Assembly (NCBI GenBank): GCA_934613645.1
Contig: CAKTTC010000012.1
Coordinates: 1-64,000, forward strand
DNA: 64,000 nt
Direction: 5' to 3'
Source of the DNA: an uncultured Opitutales bacterium
GTDB taxonomy: Bacteria; Verrucomicrobiota; Verrucomicrobiia; Opitutales; Intestinicryptomonadaceae
The notes beneath the pieces were generated by a model, which was given only the letters and a program-made list of their open reading frames with translations, made no database searches and was not told the origin of the DNA. The position numbers were made by a program, and so were the translations under genes. Positions 62,166-64,000 of this stretch are shown here, in pieces (the stretch's first letter is position 1; the number at the start of each line of letters is the position of its first letter).

Positions 62166-63107
62166 ATGGACGCAAAACGGAAATTCATCTGGAAATACGC
62201 CGACGACAACGAAATGATATTCTGGCCGAAGTCGGCAAAATGCAGCTTTCTTACAAGCTCCTCAAGACTTATTTCCGAAAGCTACATACAGCGCGGCGGG
62301 GCGCGGCGCGGAAAAATCGAGGCGGTGGGCAGGGACGTTCCGCCGATACTCGAACGCTTGGGAATTGTCTGGGCGGGGTTTTCCACAATGCCGAAATCGT
62401 TCTATCAAATCATAGGCAAAAGAAAATATTTTATGTTTTTTGTTGTGGAGGACGGCGAAATGCCGCTTTCGGTCGGCAACAAAAAAACGGTTCTGGTCAG
62501 GCACGATTTTCTGCTCATTCCGCCGTCGGTCGATTTCGCGAAAATCTCGGTCGACAGGGGCTGCGCATTCACGCTTTGGGGGTTTCTTGACGCCGACTGG
62601 TTCAGGCATAAACGCGGCCTTGCGGAGATAGAAATTTTCAGGAAATTCAAGTGCTCCGAACTTGTTTTGCACATCGCGCGCGCCTACGAATTGGAGGCGT
62701 ATTCGGAAAACTGCAATACGGAAATTTTGTGGAATCTGGCGCGTGCGCTTGTTTCGGTTCTGAGAAAAAATCTGGACACACAGCCGCCCGCGCGCGATTT
62801 TCGGAAAATCGGCAAATTTATCGACGCGCTCAAAAGGGGCGAATCTTTCGCAGTTTCGCTTCCCGAAGCCGCCAAAACACTGGGAATTTTGCCGTCCGCG
62901 CTCAACGACTACTGCCAAGCGCGGTATTCGGCAAGCTTTTCAAAGTGCGTGCGGTCAATGAAAATGGAGTCGGCTTTGGAGCATTTAAGGCGCGGCGAAA
63001 GCGTGTGCGAAACCGCCGCCCGCTTGGGCTATGCCAACCAGTTCGTGTTTTCGCGCGCATTCAAAAAACACTTCGGAAGCTCTCCCAAAAACTTTGCGGG
63101 GCGTTGA
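62166..63107 (+). CDS. AraC-family transcriptional regulator
   Basis: The 313-residue protein has an N-terminal effector-binding region (residues 1-200, including a beta-rich VEDGEMPLSVGNKKTVLVRHDFLLIPPS segment typical of AraC cupins) and a C-terminal double helix-turn-helix. The latter has MKMESALEHLRRGESVCETAARLGYANQFVFSRAFKKHFGSSP, the AraC signature. The start at MDAKRK is preferred; an ATG 24 bases upstream (MICFKRNDM) is possible. It lies divergent to the SDR gene and convergent with the hydrolase at the right edge, separated from that by a strong bidirectional terminator. Confidence 0.87.
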   Translation: MDAKRKFIWKYADDNEMIFWPKSAKCSFLTSSSRLISESYIQRGGARRGKIEAVGRDVPPILERLGIVWAGFSTMPKSFYQIIGKRKYFMFFVVEDGEMPLSVGNKKTVLVRHDFLLIPPSVDFAKISVDRGCAFTLWGFLDADWFRHKRGLAEIEIFRKFKCSELVLHIARAYELEAYSENCNTEILWNLARALVSVLRKNLDTQPPARDFRKIGKFIDALKRGESFAVSLPEAAKTLGILPSALNDYCQARYSASFSKCVRSMKMESALEHLRRGESVCETAARLGYANQFVFSRAFKKHFGSSPKNFAGR

Positions 63108-63152
63108 AACGCCCAAGCGCGCGGGAGTTCTTCCGAACAATCCGCGCGCAGG

Positions 63153-63193
63153 GCGCAAAAAAAGGCAGCTTTTTTTGCCGCCTTTTTTTGCGC
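63153..63193. terminator. Bidirectional terminator after AraC and hydrolase genes
   Basis: gcgcaaaaaaaggc (63153-63166) and gcctttttttgcgc (63180-63193) form a perfect 14-base stem with a T-rich loop. It serves both convergent genes. Confidence 0.8.
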
Positions 63194-63207
63194 GAAACTT
63201 CCCGCGT

Positions 63208-64000
63208 TTACTTGCCCAAATTTCCCCAGCAATCGACCGAACGCACCTTGTATTCCGACGCGTCGGTTGAATTGACTTTGAACTTTGTGTCAACCGTGGA
63301 GGCAATCTGCTTGCCGTTTTTGTAGACTCTGTAGTAGCGGTGCTCGGGCGTGCGGTCGGGAATCCAAATCAGATTTCCTTTGTAAATTGAAACCCCGTTG
63401 ATTGCCGCGGGCGTGCGGTCTTGGTAGTCGGTTGTGAAGAAGCACGCAGACTTCGCGGGGATTTCCGCCGTGAATGAGTTGCCATTGGGGACAATCGTGC
63501 ACTTGGCGTTTTGCAGGTCGTTGAATTTGTTTTCGGGAACGTTGGCGGCCTCGTAGACATACATTCTCAGCGGCTTGATAATTTTCTGCTTGCTGTCCAC
63601 CGAAATTTTCTTCGCTCCGCCGCGGTTGATTACCACTACCGACATCGTGCCGTCGCCGTTTTCCACCGCGCCCGTGCGGACTGTGTAGTCGGAGGAAACC
63701 GAGGGAAGCACAGTTGAGCCCGAGCGGAAAAGCTTCGCCAAATAGCCCATTGCGTAGAGTTCGGGATACGCCGAATAGTCGCCCTCGCGCGAGCCCCAGC
63801 GGAACATTCCCCACTTGTTGTATTTTATGTCGAGGCGGTAGACGCAGCGCGCGGCCTCGAAAATTGCCTGCTGGCGGGGCGAGTGCCCGTCTTCGACAAG
63901 GAAGGGGTCGGGGTAGTCGCAGAACGACCACGAAATGCAGCCGAGCGCACCCGAGTTCATCGCCGCAACGCCCACTTCGAGCTTCGCCAAAACGGCCTCT
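63208..64000 (-). CDS. Glycoside hydrolase C-terminal part, 5'-partial
   Basis: The frame runs off the right edge of the window, so only the last 264 residues are visible. It begins EAVLAKLEVGVAAMNSGALGCISWSFCDYPDP, the end of a (beta/alpha)8 glycosidase barrel, followed by a beta-sandwich domain (residues about 90-200, VRTGAVENGDGTMSVVVINR) and a C-terminal fibronectin-III-like domain that ends YKVRSVDCWGNLGK. It resembles clan GH-A enzymes such as GH39 or GH5 subfamilies, but the catalytic Glu residues lie outside the window. Exported polysaccharide degradation is likely. Confidence 0.7.
   Translation of the reverse strand, partial: EAVLAKLEVGVAAMNSGALGCISWSFCDYPDPFLVEDGHSPRQQAIFEAARCVYRLDIKYNKWGMFRWGSREGDYSAYPELYAMGYLAKLFRSGSTVLPSVSSDYTVRTGAVENGDGTMSVVVINRGGAKKISVDSKQKIIKPLRMYVYEAANVPENKFNDLQNAKCTIVPNGNSFTAEIPAKSACFFTTDYQDRTPAAINGVSIYKGNLIWIPDRTPEHRYYRVYKNGKQIASTVDTKFKVNSTDASEYKVRSVDCWGNLGK

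Noticed and set aside
62142..62166. Earlier ATG for the AraC regulator
   Set aside because: Possible, but it adds MICFKRND with no Shine-Dalgarno and no family support; MDAKRK is preferred, with low certainty.

Overview
The window looks like the chromosome of a GC-rich Gram-negative bacterium of the Verrucomicrobiota, probably an Opitutales/Puniceicoccales-like, perhaps gut-associated, lineage. This is inference from content. There are two secreted proteins with PEP-CTERM-type tails (VPEP plus a membrane segment plus arginines), an lpxD gene for lipid A, a type III glutamine synthetase, a DUF1080 lipoprotein, and many sugar and polysaccharide genes (CE7 esterases, GH35, cellulase-like fragments, LacI and AraC regulators). 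Many genes have A-rich leaders without a clear Shine-Dalgarno sequence. No rRNA, CRISPR array or transposase was seen.

Layout. 1-2285 is the end of a prophage (virion protein, small membrane and lysis-type proteins) closed by a terminator. 2300-7410 is a visibly AT-rich island with a LlaJI-like restriction-modification operon: unknown 86-residue protein, amino-MTase, C5-MTase, McrB-like NTPase and LlaJI-type nuclease. The C5-MTase and the NTPase are each broken by one frameshift. 7410-8330 is a hairpin-rich non-coding junction, after which the 3' half of a cellulase-like gene appears, apparently truncated by the inserted DNA. 9300-10560 holds two AT-rich secreted/lipoprotein genes next to tRNA-Lys(CTT). 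11096-18641 is housekeeping (leuB, alaS, smc). 19013-22866 carries two tandem CE7 esterases and a PhoD-fold protein that has lost its metal ligands. prs follows.

24525-35989 is a LacI regulator and a tight seven-gene sugar operon (PfkB kinase, fucose-isomerase-like protein, IolB, FGGY kinase, GlcD-like oxidase, Fe-S partner, class II aldolase), followed by a secreted GH35 enzyme that lacks the usual acid/base glutamate. 36223-37641 has a glycosyltransferase and a PIG-L deacetylase. 44855 to 37927 (minus strand) is a conserved-looking operon: infA, FecCD permease, ABC ATPase, HIT, phoH, 7TM-HD phosphodiesterase, lpxD. tadA, glnA (type III) and a DUF1080 lipoprotein follow. 49262-51683 is an orphan Mu-like packaging cassette (gp25- to gp28-like), next to an HU gene. 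52416-57598 is a sugar-acid operon (enolase-superfamily dehydratase, mutarotase-like protein, MFS transporter, SDR, RraA-like aldolase). 58329-60897 holds two pentapeptide-repeat PEP-CTERM proteins, the first frameshifted in its signal peptide. The window ends with an SDR, a divergent AraC regulator and the 3' end of a glycoside hydrolase.

The signal least explained by known genes is an interspersed, hairpin-forming repeat of about 50-60 bp present at six intergenic loci. Its stem sequence changes from copy to copy while base pairing is kept, and its tail (CTTTG...GGTTAAAGTTT) stays nearly constant. Other notable points are the doubly frameshifted LlaJI-like system, the two enzymes lacking catalytic residues, and the unusual inositol-plus-fucose hybrid sugar operon.
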